21,954 nt of DNA from WHSM01 sp050701815. Its GTDB lineage: Bacteria; Actinomycetota; Actinomycetes; Mycobacteriales; Micromonosporaceae. Positions 1 to 6,938 of this stretch are shown here, one piece after another. The stretch is taken from positions 1-21,954 of the forward strand of contig JBOGDL010000530.1 in assembly GCA_050701815.1 (NCBI GenBank). Reading direction: 5' to 3'. Both the position numbers and the translations under genes were made by a program. The stretch's first letter is position 1; every line of letters begins with the position of its first letter. The notes beneath the pieces are model-generated. The model ran no database searches. It had not been told where the DNA came from and saw nothing but the letters and a program-made list of their open reading frames with translations.

Positions 1-342
1 GAGGAGCATCCTCGCGGCATCCCCGCCGAGCTGCTGCACACCGTGATCGAGGTCGTGTCGCCGTCCAACGCCACCGACGACCGGGTCAAGAAGACCGCGA
101 TGCACGCGGCGGCCGGCATCCCCTGCTACTGGCGGGTGGAGTTGGCGACCTGGCGGGAGCACCTGGGACCCGTGCCGGCGATCGTGACCAGACTCCTCGG
201 CGAGGACGGGGAGTGGCACACCGACCTGCACCCGGCCGGCGCCGCCGCGAAGCTGCCCCTGGTCACCGGCCACGGGCCGCAGATCATCCCAGTCGAGCTC
301 GACCCAGCGACACCTGTCGGCCAACGCCGCGCCAGCCCCTGA
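1..342 (+). CDS. Uma2 family endonuclease-like protein, C-terminal part (5' cut by window edge)
   Basis: The open frame runs from base 1 without a stop to TGA at 340-342, so the N-terminus lies outside the window. The visible part contains IEVVSPSNATDDRVKK, then an alanine-rich helix and GIPCYWRVE. This is the characteristic core of the Uma2/DUF820 family, which has a PD-(D/E)XK nuclease-like fold; the Glu of IEVVSP and the Lys about 13 residues later match the usual active-site spacing. Family members are common in actinobacteria and cyanobacteria, often in many copies, and their biological role is poorly defined. The gene converges on rnj, with 38 bases between the two stops and no clear terminator. 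An internal ATG at 103 is possible but would split the conserved core. Family assignment is fairly secure; nuclease activity is inferred only. Confidence 0.8.
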   Translation, partial: EEHPRGIPAELLHTVIEVVSPSNATDDRVKKTAMHAAAGIPCYWRVELATWREHLGPVPAIVTRLLGEDGEWHTDLHPAGAAAKLPLVTGHGPQIIPVELDPATPVGQRRASP

Positions 343-380
343 TCGGGCCGCAGCCGGTTTGATCGACGAGCCGCCCGGCC

Positions 381-2069
381 TCAGACCTCCACGACTGTCG
401 GCACGATCATGGGCCGGCGCCGGTACGCCTCGTTGACCCAACGCCCGACGGTGCGACGCACCACCTGCTGCAGCTGGTGTGGGTCCGAGATCCCCTCTTC
501 CGCGGCCCGGTCAAGGGCTTCCGTGATCAATGGGAGCACCGGGTCGAATACCGTCGGGTCTTCGCTGAAGCCCTTCGTTGACACGGTCGGACCGCCGACC
601 ACCTTGCCGGTCACCGAGTCAACCACCACGGTGGCGGCGATGAACCCACCGTCACCAAGGATCTTGCGCTCGGTGAGCAGGGTCTCGCCGACGTCGCCGA
701 CCGCGAGACCGTCCACGTACACGTAACGGGATTTGACGTGACCCACCTGGCGGGCGACCCCATCGAACAGGTCGATCACGTCCCCGTCCTCGGCGATCAC
801 CACGTTCTGGGCCGACATCCCCGTGTCGACGGCCAACCGGGCATGCGCCCGCAGGTGCCGCCACTCCCCGTGCACCGGCATCAGGTTCTTGGGCTTGACC
901 AGGTTCAGCAGGTACAGCAGCTCCCCGGCGGGGGCGTGGCCCGAGACGTGCACCTTGGCGACGTCCTTGTGGATCACGATCGCCCCGGCCCGGCAGAGGC
1001 CGTTGATCACCCCGTACACGGCGGTCTCATTGCCAGGCACCAGCGAGGATGCCAGCACCACGGTGTCTCCGTTCTGCACCTTGATGTGCCGGTGGTCGCC
1101 GGTGGCCATCCGACCCAACACGCTCATCGGCTCGCCCTGCGACCCGGTGGACATGAAGACGATCTGGTCCGGCGGCAGCTCCGCCGCCTCCTCCATGCTC
1201 ACCACCAGACCACCCGGGATCCGCAGGATGCCCAGGTCCCGAGCGATTCCCATGTTGCGCACCATGGAGCGCCCCACCAGCGCCACTCGTCGGCGGTGCG
1301 CCGCTGCCGCGTCCAGCACCTGCTGCACCCGGTGCACGTGGGAGGCGAACGAGGCCACGATGATCCGGCCCCGCGCGGTGCGGAACAGCTCATCCAGGAC
1401 GGGGAAGATGTCCCGCTCGGACGTGACGAAGCCGGGCACCTCCGCGTTGGTGGAGTCCGACAGCAGCAGGTCAACACCCTCGGCGCCGAGCCGGGCGAAG
1501 CCAGCCAGGTCGGTGACCCGCCCATCCAACGGCAGCTGGTCCAGCTTGAAATCGCCGGTGTGCAACGCGGTGCCGGCGCTGGTGCGGATCGCCACCGCCA
1601 GCGCGTCCGGGATGGAGTGGTTCACCGCGAAGAACTCGCAGCTGAACACTCCCAGGCGTTCGGTGTCCCCCTCTCGCACCGTCAGGGTGTACGGCTCGAT
1701 CCGGCGCTCCGCCAGTTTGGCCTCCACCAGGGCGAGCGTGAACTGCGAGCCCACCACTGGAATGTCAGGCTTGAGCGCGAGCAGGTACGGCACCGCGCCG
1801 ATGTGGTCCTCATGCCCGTGCGTGAGCACCAGGGCCTCGACATCGTCCAGCCGGTCCGCGATCGGGGCGAAGTCAGGCAGGATCAGGTCGACACCAGGCT
1901 GGTCCACATCGGGGAACAACACGCCGCAGTCGACAATCAACAACCGACCTTCGTACTCGAAGACGGTCATGTTCCGGCCGATCGCGCCCAGCCCTCCCAG
2001 CGGTGTCACCCGTAGCGCGCCAGCGGGCAGTGGCGGGGGCGGACTTGGCTCTCCGCGGGCGTCGCTCAC
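381..2069 (-). CDS. rnj: Ribonuclease J (metallo-beta-lactamase/beta-CASP RNase)
   Basis: The product is a 562-residue cytoplasmic ribonuclease with 5'-3' exo- and endonucleolytic activity in mRNA decay and rRNA maturation. After a proline-rich leader it shows GGLGAIGRNM and DCGVLFPD. The zinc-binding HGHEDH motif is at residues 84-89, followed by a second-metal HTGDFKLD, LLSDSTN, the beta-CASP segment with FASHVHRVQQ, and MPVHGEWRHL near residue 400. Length matches actinobacterial RNase J (about 555-565). The start is a GTG at 2067-2069 that overlaps the dapA TGA by four bases, indicating translational coupling and a dapA-rnj operon. The same dapA-rnj pair is found in M. tuberculosis (Rv2753c-Rv2752c) and Streptomyces. 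No intrinsic terminator was seen before the convergent Uma2 gene. Confidence 0.97.
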   Translation of the reverse strand: MSDARGEPSPPPPLPAGALRVTPLGGLGAIGRNMTVFEYEGRLLIVDCGVLFPDVDQPGVDLILPDFAPIADRLDDVEALVLTHGHEDHIGAVPYLLALKPDIPVVGSQFTLALVEAKLAERRIEPYTLTVREGDTERLGVFSCEFFAVNHSIPDALAVAIRTSAGTALHTGDFKLDQLPLDGRVTDLAGFARLGAEGVDLLLSDSTNAEVPGFVTSERDIFPVLDELFRTARGRIIVASFASHVHRVQQVLDAAAAHRRRVALVGRSMVRNMGIARDLGILRIPGGLVVSMEEAAELPPDQIVFMSTGSQGEPMSVLGRMATGDHRHIKVQNGDTVVLASSLVPGNETAVYGVINGLCRAGAIVIHKDVAKVHVSGHAPAGELLYLLNLVKPKNLMPVHGEWRHLRAHARLAVDTGMSAQNVVIAEDGDVIDLFDGVARQVGHVKSRYVYVDGLAVGDVGETLLTERKILGDGGFIAATVVVDSVTGKVVGGPTVSTKGFSEDPTVFDPVLPLITEALDRAAEEGISDPHQLQQVVRRTVGRWVNEAYRRRPMIVPTVVEV

Positions 2070-2983
2070 CGTGCGAACTCCTGCTCGGGAACCTCGACGC
2101 CGGCTTCTCTGCAGTCAATCAGCAATTGTTGGATCTCCTCAGTTGTGGCGTCGACCAACGGGGACCGCACCGGCCCGCCCGGCAGGCCCAGGGCGCGCAT
2201 CGCGGCCTTCACCAAGATCACGCCCTGAGCGCGGAAGATCCCGGTGAACAGCGGGAGCAAAGCCTGGTGCAGCCGCAGCGCCTCGGCGACGTCGCCGCGT
2301 TCGTACGCCTCGATCATCTCTTTCGTGCCCGCGCCCGTGAGGTGGGTGGACGTGCCGACCACCCCCACACCGCCCACCGCCATGATCGGCAAGGTGAGGG
2401 TGTCATCGCCGGAGTAGTACGCCAGATCAGTGCGCCGGATAACCCACGAGGTCGCCGCCAAATCACCCTTGGCGTCCTTGACACCCACGATGCGCGGGTG
2501 CTCAGCAAGCCGGCACATGGTGTCGGTCTGCACGGCCACTGCCGAACGATGCGGGATGTCGTACACCAGCATCGGAAGGTCTGTCGCGTCGGCGACGGTG
2601 TGGAAGTGCGCCAACAGGCCGGACTGCGGAGGCTTGTTGTAGTACGGGGTCACCACCAGCGCGCCGTGCGCGCCGGCCTTCTCCGCGGCGCGGGCCAGCT
2701 CCACCGTGTGCGCGGTGCTGTACGTGCCGACGCCCGCCACCACCTGGGCGCGACCGTCGACCGCCTCGATCACGGCCCGAAGCAGGCTGAACTTCTCCGC
2801 GTCCGTGGTGGTGGGGCATTCCCCGGTGGTCCCGTTGATCACAAGTGCGTCGTTGCGCTGTACGTCGACGAGGTGATCCGCCAAGCGCTGAGCGCCATCG
2901 AGGTCGAGAGCTCCATCGCGGCCGAAGGGAGTCACCATCGCGGTGAGTAACCGGCCAAAAGGCCGTAGACGGTCGGACACCAT
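2066..2983 (-). CDS. dapA: 4-hydroxy-tetrahydrodipicolinate synthase
   Basis: DapA condenses pyruvate with aspartate semialdehyde, the first committed step to diaminopimelate and lysine. The 305-residue protein shows NGTTGECPT (Thr52 and Thr53), VTPYYNKPPQ near residue 111, VYDIPHRS with catalytic Tyr141 and substrate-carboxylate Arg146, and GVKDAKGD with Schiff-base Lys169. The family's key residues are therefore all present. The ATG at 2981-2983 has no Shine-Dalgarno sequence. Instead a TAGGTT -10-like hexamer lies only six bases upstream, so the message is probably leaderless. The stop overlaps the GTG of rnj. DapB, which acts next in the pathway, is encoded about 5 kb away at 8137-8907. 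Confidence 0.97.
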   Translation of the reverse strand: MVSDRLRPFGRLLTAMVTPFGRDGALDLDGAQRLADHLVDVQRNDALVINGTTGECPTTTDAEKFSLLRAVIEAVDGRAQVVAGVGTYSTAHTVELARAAEKAGAHGALVVTPYYNKPPQSGLLAHFHTVADATDLPMLVYDIPHRSAVAVQTDTMCRLAEHPRIVGVKDAKGDLAATSWVIRRTDLAYYSGDDTLTLPIMAVGGVGVVGTSTHLTGAGTKEMIEAYERGDVAEALRLHQALLPLFTGIFRAQGVILVKAAMRALGLPGGPVRSPLVDATTEEIQQLLIDCREAGVEVPEQEFAR

Positions 2984-2989
2984 GGCACC

Positions 2990-2995
2990 AACCTA
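2990..2995 (-). promoter_or_regulatory. Predicted -10 element of leaderless dapA-rnj transcript
   Basis: On the minus strand TAGGTT is followed by six bases (GGTGCC) and then the dapA ATG. This places the predicted transcription start on or within a base or two of the initiation codon. It matches the TANNNT consensus of actinobacterial leaderless promoters. No convincing -35 hexamer is visible 16-18 bp upstream. Confidence 0.5.
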
Positions 2996-3106
2996 GCGGA
3001 CGGCGGCGGTGAGGTCGGCGGTTGACCCGTCGCGGCGGACCCGACCGGCTAAGACCGCCACGCGGAAGCCAACCCGACGCTCCCATGGCGTGGCGCGTGC
3101 GGGCCC

Positions 3107-3162
3107 AAAAAAGGTGGAGTCCCGCGACGCACCGGTCGGGGGTCCGGAACGTCACGGGACTC
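3107..3162 (-). terminator. Strong intrinsic terminator between thyX and dapA
   Basis: Read on the minus strand, the arm at 3150-3162 (GAGTCCCGTGACG) pairs with 3117-3129 over 13 positions, 12 Watson-Crick plus one G-U. The 20-base loop contains two CCGG blocks that can extend pairing. Four bases later comes a run of six T (3107-3112). It lies about 105 bases past the thyX stop, and upstream of the dapA promoter, so it insulates dapA from thyX. It could alternatively end a short independent transcript. Confidence 0.8.
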
Positions 3163-3231
3163 TCATAAGGGTCATCGATGAGGACAACGGCGGTGTTACA
3201 GCCCCGCGGGAATTTATCCCGACATCCACCC

Positions 3232-3248
3232 CGCTCACAGAGTGAGCG
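3232..3248 (-). other. Small hairpin in the thyX 3' region
   Basis: Arms CGCTCAC (3232-3238) and GTGAGCG (3242-3248) form a perfect 7-bp stem with a 3-base loop, about 18 bases past the thyX stop. No T-run follows, so it is a weak terminator or 3'-end stabiliser at most. A smaller inverted repeat, CGGGA-ATTTA-TCCCG, lies at 3207-3221. On the minus strand its loop includes the -10-like TAAATT. Confidence 0.45.
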
Positions 3249-3266
3249 CCACCCGCGGCCAGAGCC

Positions 3267-4019
3267 TCAGCCTTCGTGGACGTACGGGCTGGACGCCACC
3301 TCAGAGCCGTCCTGCAGCGTGGAGATCACGAAGTCCGCGAACACATTCGGGGCTGCCCGTTGCAGCTGCCGCAGGCATTCCACCGCCAGCGCCCGGATCT
3401 CCACGTCCGCGTGCTCCGTGGCTCGCATTCCGATGAAGTGCCGCCAGGCGCGATAGTTGCCGGTGACCACGATCCGGGTCTCCGTGGCGTTGGGGAGCAC
3501 TGCGCGGGCGGCCTGCCTGGCCTGTTTGCGGCGCAAGGTGGCGTTCTCCACTCCGGCGAACCGCTTCTCCAAACCCTCAAGCAGCTCGTTGTACGCGGCG
3601 AGCGAGGCGTCGGCCGCGGCCTCGAACTTGGCGGCCAGCTCGGGATCCGAGGCGATCACGTCCGGGGCCACCATCGCGGCGTCGCGTTCCGGCACGTACC
3701 GCTGCGACAGCTGGCTGTACGAGAAGTGCCGATGCCGGATCAGCTCATGGGTCAGGGAGCGGGACATCCCGGTCAGATAGAACGTCACCGACCCGTGTTC
3801 CAGCACCGAGAGATGGCCCACCTCGATGATGTGCCGGATGTAGCCGGCGTTGCTGGCGGTGGCCGGATTGGGCTTCTTCCAGGACTGGTAGCAGGCCCGT
3901 CCAGCGAACTCCGCGAGCGCCTGGCCCCCATCGGCGTCGGTGGACCATGGCACCTCCTCCGGCGCGTGAAACTGGGTCCACGCGACCAGCTTCACCTGCG
4001 GCGACACGATCTCCGGCAC
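3267..4019 (-). CDS. thyX: FAD-dependent thymidylate synthase
   Basis: ThyX methylates dUMP to dTMP using methylene-tetrahydrofolate, FAD and NADPH, and is unrelated to ThyA. The 250-residue protein contains the ThyX signature RHRHFSYSQLSQR (residues 95-107) and EHGSVTFYLTGMSRSLTHE just before it, where FAD and dUMP bind. The frame is open further upstream (to 4160). I chose the GTG at 4017-4019 because GGAGG lies eight bases before it and because the resulting length and N-terminus (VPEIVSPQVKLVAW) fit actinobacterial ThyX. A TAGGCT -10-like hexamer at 4063-4068 predicts a leader of about 35-40 bases. The thyX-dapA-rnj order is a conserved actinobacterial arrangement; RibF, encoded in this window, makes its FAD. 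Confidence 0.96.
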   Translation of the reverse strand: MPEIVSPQVKLVAWTQFHAPEEVPWSTDADGGQALAEFAGRACYQSWKKPNPATASNAGYIRHIIEVGHLSVLEHGSVTFYLTGMSRSLTHELIRHRHFSYSQLSQRYVPERDAAMVAPDVIASDPELAAKFEAAADASLAAYNELLEGLEKRFAGVENATLRRKQARQAARAVLPNATETRIVVTGNYRAWRHFIGMRATEHADVEIRALAVECLRQLQRAAPNVFADFVISTLQDGSEVASSPYVHEG

Positions 4020-4062
4020 GTCTTTCGCCTCCAGCGGTCTCGTCCGGCAACTGACTGCGCTG

Positions 4063-4068
4063 AGCCTA
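4063..4068 (-). promoter_or_regulatory. Predicted -10 element of thyX promoter
   Basis: TAGGCT on the minus strand lies 43 bases upstream of the chosen GTG. It is the same hexamer class as at the leaderless starts in this window, but here a leader of about 35-40 bases carrying GGAGG follows. No clear -35 box is visible. Confidence 0.35.
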
Positions 4069-4093
4069 ACCGCACCGGCCGACGTGGCCGCGC

Positions 4094-4229
4094 AAGGCGC
4101 GGAGGAACACCGCCAGGCAAGCAAACCGGCGGGACTCAGCGCGCCCCTGGCAAGCCGCACAAGCCGCCGCGTGCGTCTTCAGCACGAAAGGCGCGGAGAA
4201 CGCCGCCAGGGGGCGCTGAGCCCGCCGGG
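4094..4229. repeat. Imperfect inverted repeat with embedded direct repeats, thyX/DUF2752 spacer
   Basis: The arms 4126-4150 and 4206-4229 are reverse complements except for one extra base in two places, giving a stem of more than 20 bp around a 55-base interior. The right arm begins two bases past the DUF2752 stop. A second pair, 4094-4118 and 4188-4211, is a direct repeat of about 24 bp (AAGGCGCGGAG start). On the minus strand the stem is followed by TTTGCTTG, so it may work as an imperfect terminator for the DUF2752 message. The nested direct and inverted design resembles a REP/MITE-type element, but no second copy occurs in this window. Confidence 0.55.
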
Positions 4230-4231
4230 GG

Positions 4232-4891
4232 TCAGACGTAGAAGTACGTGAAAGGCTCCCACGGCAGATTGCGCAGCACCGTGAAAGCGCCCCAGCCGAT
4301 GAAAAAGGCCGCGACCATTCCTGAGGAGATTGGCAGGCTGGGGAGTTGCCTGCCGAGCACCCGGCGCCCTGCCCAGGCCAGGTACAGATACACCAGGATC
4401 GGGGCCGCGAAGACCGCGAACATGTGATGCTGCGCGGCCTCCGGAAGGTTGCCGTGCATCAGGTACCAGAACGCGCGGGTGCCACCGCAGCCCGGGCAGT
4501 CAAACCCGGTGAGCGCCTTGAGCGCGCATCCCGAGTACAGCTCGGGTTGCCCGTCGGTGGGGTCGTTGATCAAAAAGATCGCGCTGAAGGCGGCGAAACC
4601 GGCAAGCACCGCGAACGGGGCGAACCATCGTAAGCGGGCAAGCATCGCGAACAGCGCGATGAGCCGGCTCCAGAGCCAGCTGAAACCCTCCGCGAGGCGA
4701 TGCCTCTTCCCGGGCTGGGTCGGCGCCCCGCCGAAGCCGGCGGACCCAGCCCCGGGCTGGGTTGGCGTCCCGCCGAAGCCGGCGGGCCCAGCTGGGTGCG
4801 GCTCAGGCCACGCGGACCGCTGCGTGGAGTGGCCGTCGCTCAGCTGGGATTGCGGACGCTCGCCCGATGGCGCCCCGATCGATGGACCCAT
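4232..4891 (-). CDS. DUF2752 membrane protein with repetitive proline/glycine-rich N-terminus
   Basis: This is a 219-residue protein of unknown function. Residues 1-62 are low-complexity and hydrophilic and contain a 14-residue unit (AGFGG-PTQPG type) repeated twice. A membrane segment lies near residues 88-108. FDCPGCGGTRA follows at 130-140, the diagnostic DUF2752 CPxCGxTR motif, then membrane segments near 154-174 and 188-207. The two cysteines suggest metal or redox chemistry, but no role is established. I chose the ATG at 4889-4891 over an upstream GTG at 4931-4933. A TACGGT hexamer lies exactly six bases before this ATG, as in other leaderless starts here, and the GTG has no ribosome site and overlaps the upstream gene. 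The gap to the upstream glycosylase gene is 34 bases. Confidence 0.85.
   Translation of the reverse strand: MGPSIGAPSGERPQSQLSDGHSTQRSAWPEPHPAGPAGFGGTPTQPGAGSAGFGGAPTQPGKRHRLAEGFSWLWSRLIALFAMLARLRWFAPFAVLAGFAAFSAIFLINDPTDGQPELYSGCALKALTGFDCPGCGGTRAFWYLMHGNLPEAAQHHMFAVFAAPILVYLYLAWAGRRVLGRQLPSLPISSGMVAAFFIGWGAFTVLRNLPWEPFTYFYV
4709..4792. repeat. 42-bp tandem duplication inside the DUF2752 gene
   Basis: Two adjacent 42-bp units (about 4709-4750 and 4751-4792) are nearly identical; for example CGGGCTGGGT begins at 4711 and CGGGCTGG again at 4753. The period of 42 equals 14 codons, so the duplication is in frame and gives two copies of the AGFGG-PTQPG peptide. Each unit also has complementary ends (GCTGGGT and ACCCAGC). 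Confidence 0.8.
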
Positions 4892-4897
4892 GCGATC

Positions 4898-4903
4898 ACC
4901 GTA
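4898..4903 (-). promoter_or_regulatory. Predicted -10 element of leaderless DUF2752 transcript
   Basis: TACGGT on the minus strand is followed by six bases and then the ATG at 4889-4891. It fits TANNNT and supports this start. It lies just inside the intergenic strip after the glycosylase stop. Confidence 0.35.
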
Positions 4904-4925
4904 CCCAAGACGCGCCCGTACGCCG

Positions 4926-6140
4926 TCACCCACGGCTTGCCAACGCGTCGCGCAGTGGCTCCGCCAGATCGCCCCGCACGGGGTCGGCGACCGATTCCAG
5001 GCCGAGCCATTCAGCGAGCCGTCGCAACTGCCCGGCGAGCGCCGCCGCGGTGTCCCCGTTTGCGCTGTGGGGCTCGACCCAGGCGGCCGGGACCCGCAGC
5101 ACGCCTGCCTTACGGTCGGCCTTCAGGTCCACCCGCGCCACCAGCTGCTCCCCGGACAGGAACGGCAGCACGTAATAGCCGTGAACCCGCTTCGGCGCGG
5201 GCACGTAGATCTCGATGCGGTAGCGGAACCCGAACAGCCGTTCCGCCCGGGAACGCTCCCAGATCAACGGGTCGAACGGGCTGATCAACGCCTCCGTGCG
5301 CACCTGACGCGGGATCCGGGCGTCTCGATGCAGGTACGCCTGCTGACGCCAACCCGCCACCGTCACCGGAATCAGGTCGCCGGTTTCGACCAGCTCGGCC
5401 ACGGCGGGCCGAGTGCCCGCGGCGCTGAGCCGGAAGTAGTCTCGCAGGTCGCTCTCCACAGCCACCCCGAGCGCGGCCGCCGAGGTGCGGATCAGCTCAC
5501 GGTGCGCGTCGGCCCGATCCGGGGTGGGCGCGTTCACCACCTCGGCGGGCAGCACCCGCTCGGAAACGTCGTACACCCGCTCGAAACTGCCGTTGCGGCG
5601 CGCCGCGGTGACCTCGCCCTCCCAGAACAGGCATTCCAGGGCTTTTTTGACATCGCTCCAGTTCCAACCCCAGTGGTCTTTACGGCGGGGCGCGTCATCC
5701 TCGATTTCGCGGGCCGTCATCGGGCCCTTCTCGCGCACCTCGGCGAGCACCCAACGCACGAAGTCGGGGCGTTCGGCGCGGAACCTGCTCACCCCCCACT
5801 GGTGGCCCTGCGCCATCCGCCAGCGGAAATGCGGCTGCAGCCGCACCGGCAGCAGCGAGGCTTCGTGCCCCCAGTACTCGAAGAGGCGGCGCGGCGAGCG
5901 ACCCGCGAGCCGATCGAGATCCGCCACCCGGTACGACCCCAAGCGGCTGAACGCGGGCATGTAGTGGGCCCGCATCAGCACGTTGACCGAGTCGACCTGC
6001 AGCACCCCCAGCCGCTCCACGGTCCGGCGCAGCCGGCGTACGTCAGCCGAGCCGGCCGACCGCGGCTCGGCGAAGCCCTGCGCGGCGAGGGCGACCCGGC
6101 GGGCTTGAGCGAGGGAGAGAGTTTCGCGTTTTGCGGCCAT
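4926..6140 (-). CDS. Winged-helix (HTH_42) DNA glycosylase, YcaQ/AlkX-like
   Basis: The 404-residue protein belongs to the HTH_42 (DUF1006) family. Characterised members are AlkZ, from the azinomycin pathway, and E. coli YcaQ/AlkX, which are glycosylases that unhook DNA interstrand crosslinks and excise bulky alkylated bases. Visible motifs are LGVLQVDSVNVLMRAHY with the catalytic Q-x-D at Gln48 and Asp50, FSRLGSY, LFEYWGHEASLLP, and GYYVLPFLSGEQLVARVDLKADR near the C-terminus. Length is close to that of YcaQ (about 410). The frame is open upstream to 6302, but the ATG at 6138-6140 begins the homologous region. It has no ribosome site but a TAGCCT hexamer eight bases upstream. It is divergent from a GNAT gene. 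Family is sure; substrate is inferred. Confidence 0.9.
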   Translation of the reverse strand: MAAKRETLSLAQARRVALAAQGFAEPRSAGSADVRRLRRTVERLGVLQVDSVNVLMRAHYMPAFSRLGSYRVADLDRLAGRSPRRLFEYWGHEASLLPVRLQPHFRWRMAQGHQWGVSRFRAERPDFVRWVLAEVREKGPMTAREIEDDAPRRKDHWGWNWSDVKKALECLFWEGEVTAARRNGSFERVYDVSERVLPAEVVNAPTPDRADAHRELIRTSAAALGVAVESDLRDYFRLSAAGTRPAVAELVETGDLIPVTVAGWRQQAYLHRDARIPRQVRTEALISPFDPLIWERSRAERLFGFRYRIEIYVPAPKRVHGYYVLPFLSGEQLVARVDLKADRKAGVLRVPAAWVEPHSANGDTAAALAGQLRRLAEWLGLESVADPVRGDLAEPLRDALASRG

Positions 6141-6148
6141 CGCCCGGA

Positions 6149-6154
6149 AGGCTA
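6149..6154 (-). promoter_or_regulatory. Predicted -10 element of leaderless AlkX-like gene transcript
   Basis: TAGCCT on the minus strand precedes the ATG at 6138-6140 by eight bases. The flanking GCTAGCCT closely matches other predicted -10 boxes in the window. A -35 hexamer is not evident. Confidence 0.45.
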
Positions 6155-6255
6155 GCGGAACGGTGTGACAAACGTCCCCGGGCGTCAGCGGCGGCTGAGC
6201 CGGGCTGGGCCCGACGCTAATCCGGTGGACCACGGATCGCGCTCTGGGTTGAACT

Positions 6256-6828
6256 GTGCAGATGCCCGAGTTTCTGGTCCGGCCACAGCGGCAGGACGAC
6301 ATCGACGCGCTGGCCGAGGTCCATGTGCGGAGTTGGCAAGCTGGATATCAGGGCCTGATGCCAGCGGACTTCCTGGCGGCGCAGGACCCGGCCTGGCGGG
6401 CGCGGCAGCGGCGTGAGTCCTGGGGGCGCCCCGACTTCGCGCACGTGCGCGGCCTGGTGGCCGAGGAGGTCGCGACCGGCAGCGTGGTGGGGTTCGCCAA
6501 CTTCGGCCCCGGCCGAGCGGGCGACAAGCGGGGCTGGTCAGCTGGCGACTTGGCCACAGACAGCGAGGGCGAGCTGTACGCGCTCTACGTGCACCCTGAT
6601 CACTGGGGGCGTGGCGCAGGCGGTCTGCTGCTGGACGCCGCGCTGGATGGACTCCGCGACGCCGGCTTGACCCCGATCCGGATCTGGGTGCTCGACGGCA
6701 ACGCTCGCGCGCTGAGCGCCTACCGCACCCGAGGGTTCGCACCTGACGGGGCGAAACAGCTGATCAGCCTGGGTCAGCACGACAAGATCGACCTTCCCGA
6801 GGTACGCCTCAGCCAGCTTGACGCCTGA
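6256..6828 (+). CDS. GNAT family N-acetyltransferase (first of two)
   Basis: This 190-residue protein has the GNAT fold. It begins with FLVRPQRQDDIDALAEVHVRSWQAGYQGLMP, the typical beta1-alpha1 start. The acetyl-CoA pyrophosphate loop is in LYALYVHPDHWGRGAGGLLL (R-G-A-G-G, residues 119-123), followed by IRIWVLDGNARALSAYRTRGF, the usual C-terminal GNAT helix. The substrate cannot be read from the sequence. The start may be GTG at 6256 or ATG at 6262, two codons later; neither has a clear ribosome site or -10 box. The gene is divergent from the glycosylase gene and is followed in tandem by a second GNAT with a similar RxSWQxGY/HVTWQTAY opening, suggesting an old duplication. Confidence 0.9.
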   Translation: MQMPEFLVRPQRQDDIDALAEVHVRSWQAGYQGLMPADFLAAQDPAWRARQRRESWGRPDFAHVRGLVAEEVATGSVVGFANFGPGRAGDKRGWSAGDLATDSEGELYALYVHPDHWGRGAGGLLLDAALDGLRDAGLTPIRIWVLDGNARALSAYRTRGFAPDGAKQLISLGQHDKIDLPEVRLSQLDA

Positions 6829-6878
6829 CCCCGGCGCCGCGCGCCACAGCCCGAGCGAGCCGCGCGCCACAGCCGGGG
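6829..6878. repeat. Direct repeat inside an inverted repeat between the two GNAT genes
   Basis: The 16-bp sequence GCCGCGCGCCACAGCC occurs at 6836-6851 and again at 6859-6874 without change, a period of 23. The pair is flanked by CCCCGGC (6829-6835) and GCCGGGG (6872-6878), which are complementary, so the transcript can fold into a GC-rich hairpin immediately after the first GNAT stop. There is no T-run, so a terminator role is uncertain. Confidence 0.5.
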
Positions 6879-6925
6879 GAGGTGTCGCGACCGAGGTGGG
6901 CCGCGGCGACCGATCCGGGCTTGCG

Positions 6926-6931
6926 TAGCCT
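6926..6931 (+). promoter_or_regulatory. Predicted -10 element of second GNAT gene (leaderless)
   Basis: TAGCCT lies seven bases before the ATG at 6939-6941, and no Shine-Dalgarno sequence is present. It supports this ATG over the longer open frame that starts at 6882. Confidence 0.45.
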
Positions 6932-6938
6932 GGCGGGC

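Noticed and set aside
738..2015. 425-codon plus-strand open frame antisense to rnj
   Set aside because: RNase J is certain on the other strand. This translation is His/Gln/Arg-rich without motifs, a typical high-GC shadow frame.
4449..6155. 568-codon plus-strand open frame antisense to the glycosylase
   Set aside because: It runs through both the DUF2752 and AlkX-like genes in antisense and has low-complexity Arg/Pro/His composition with no domain.
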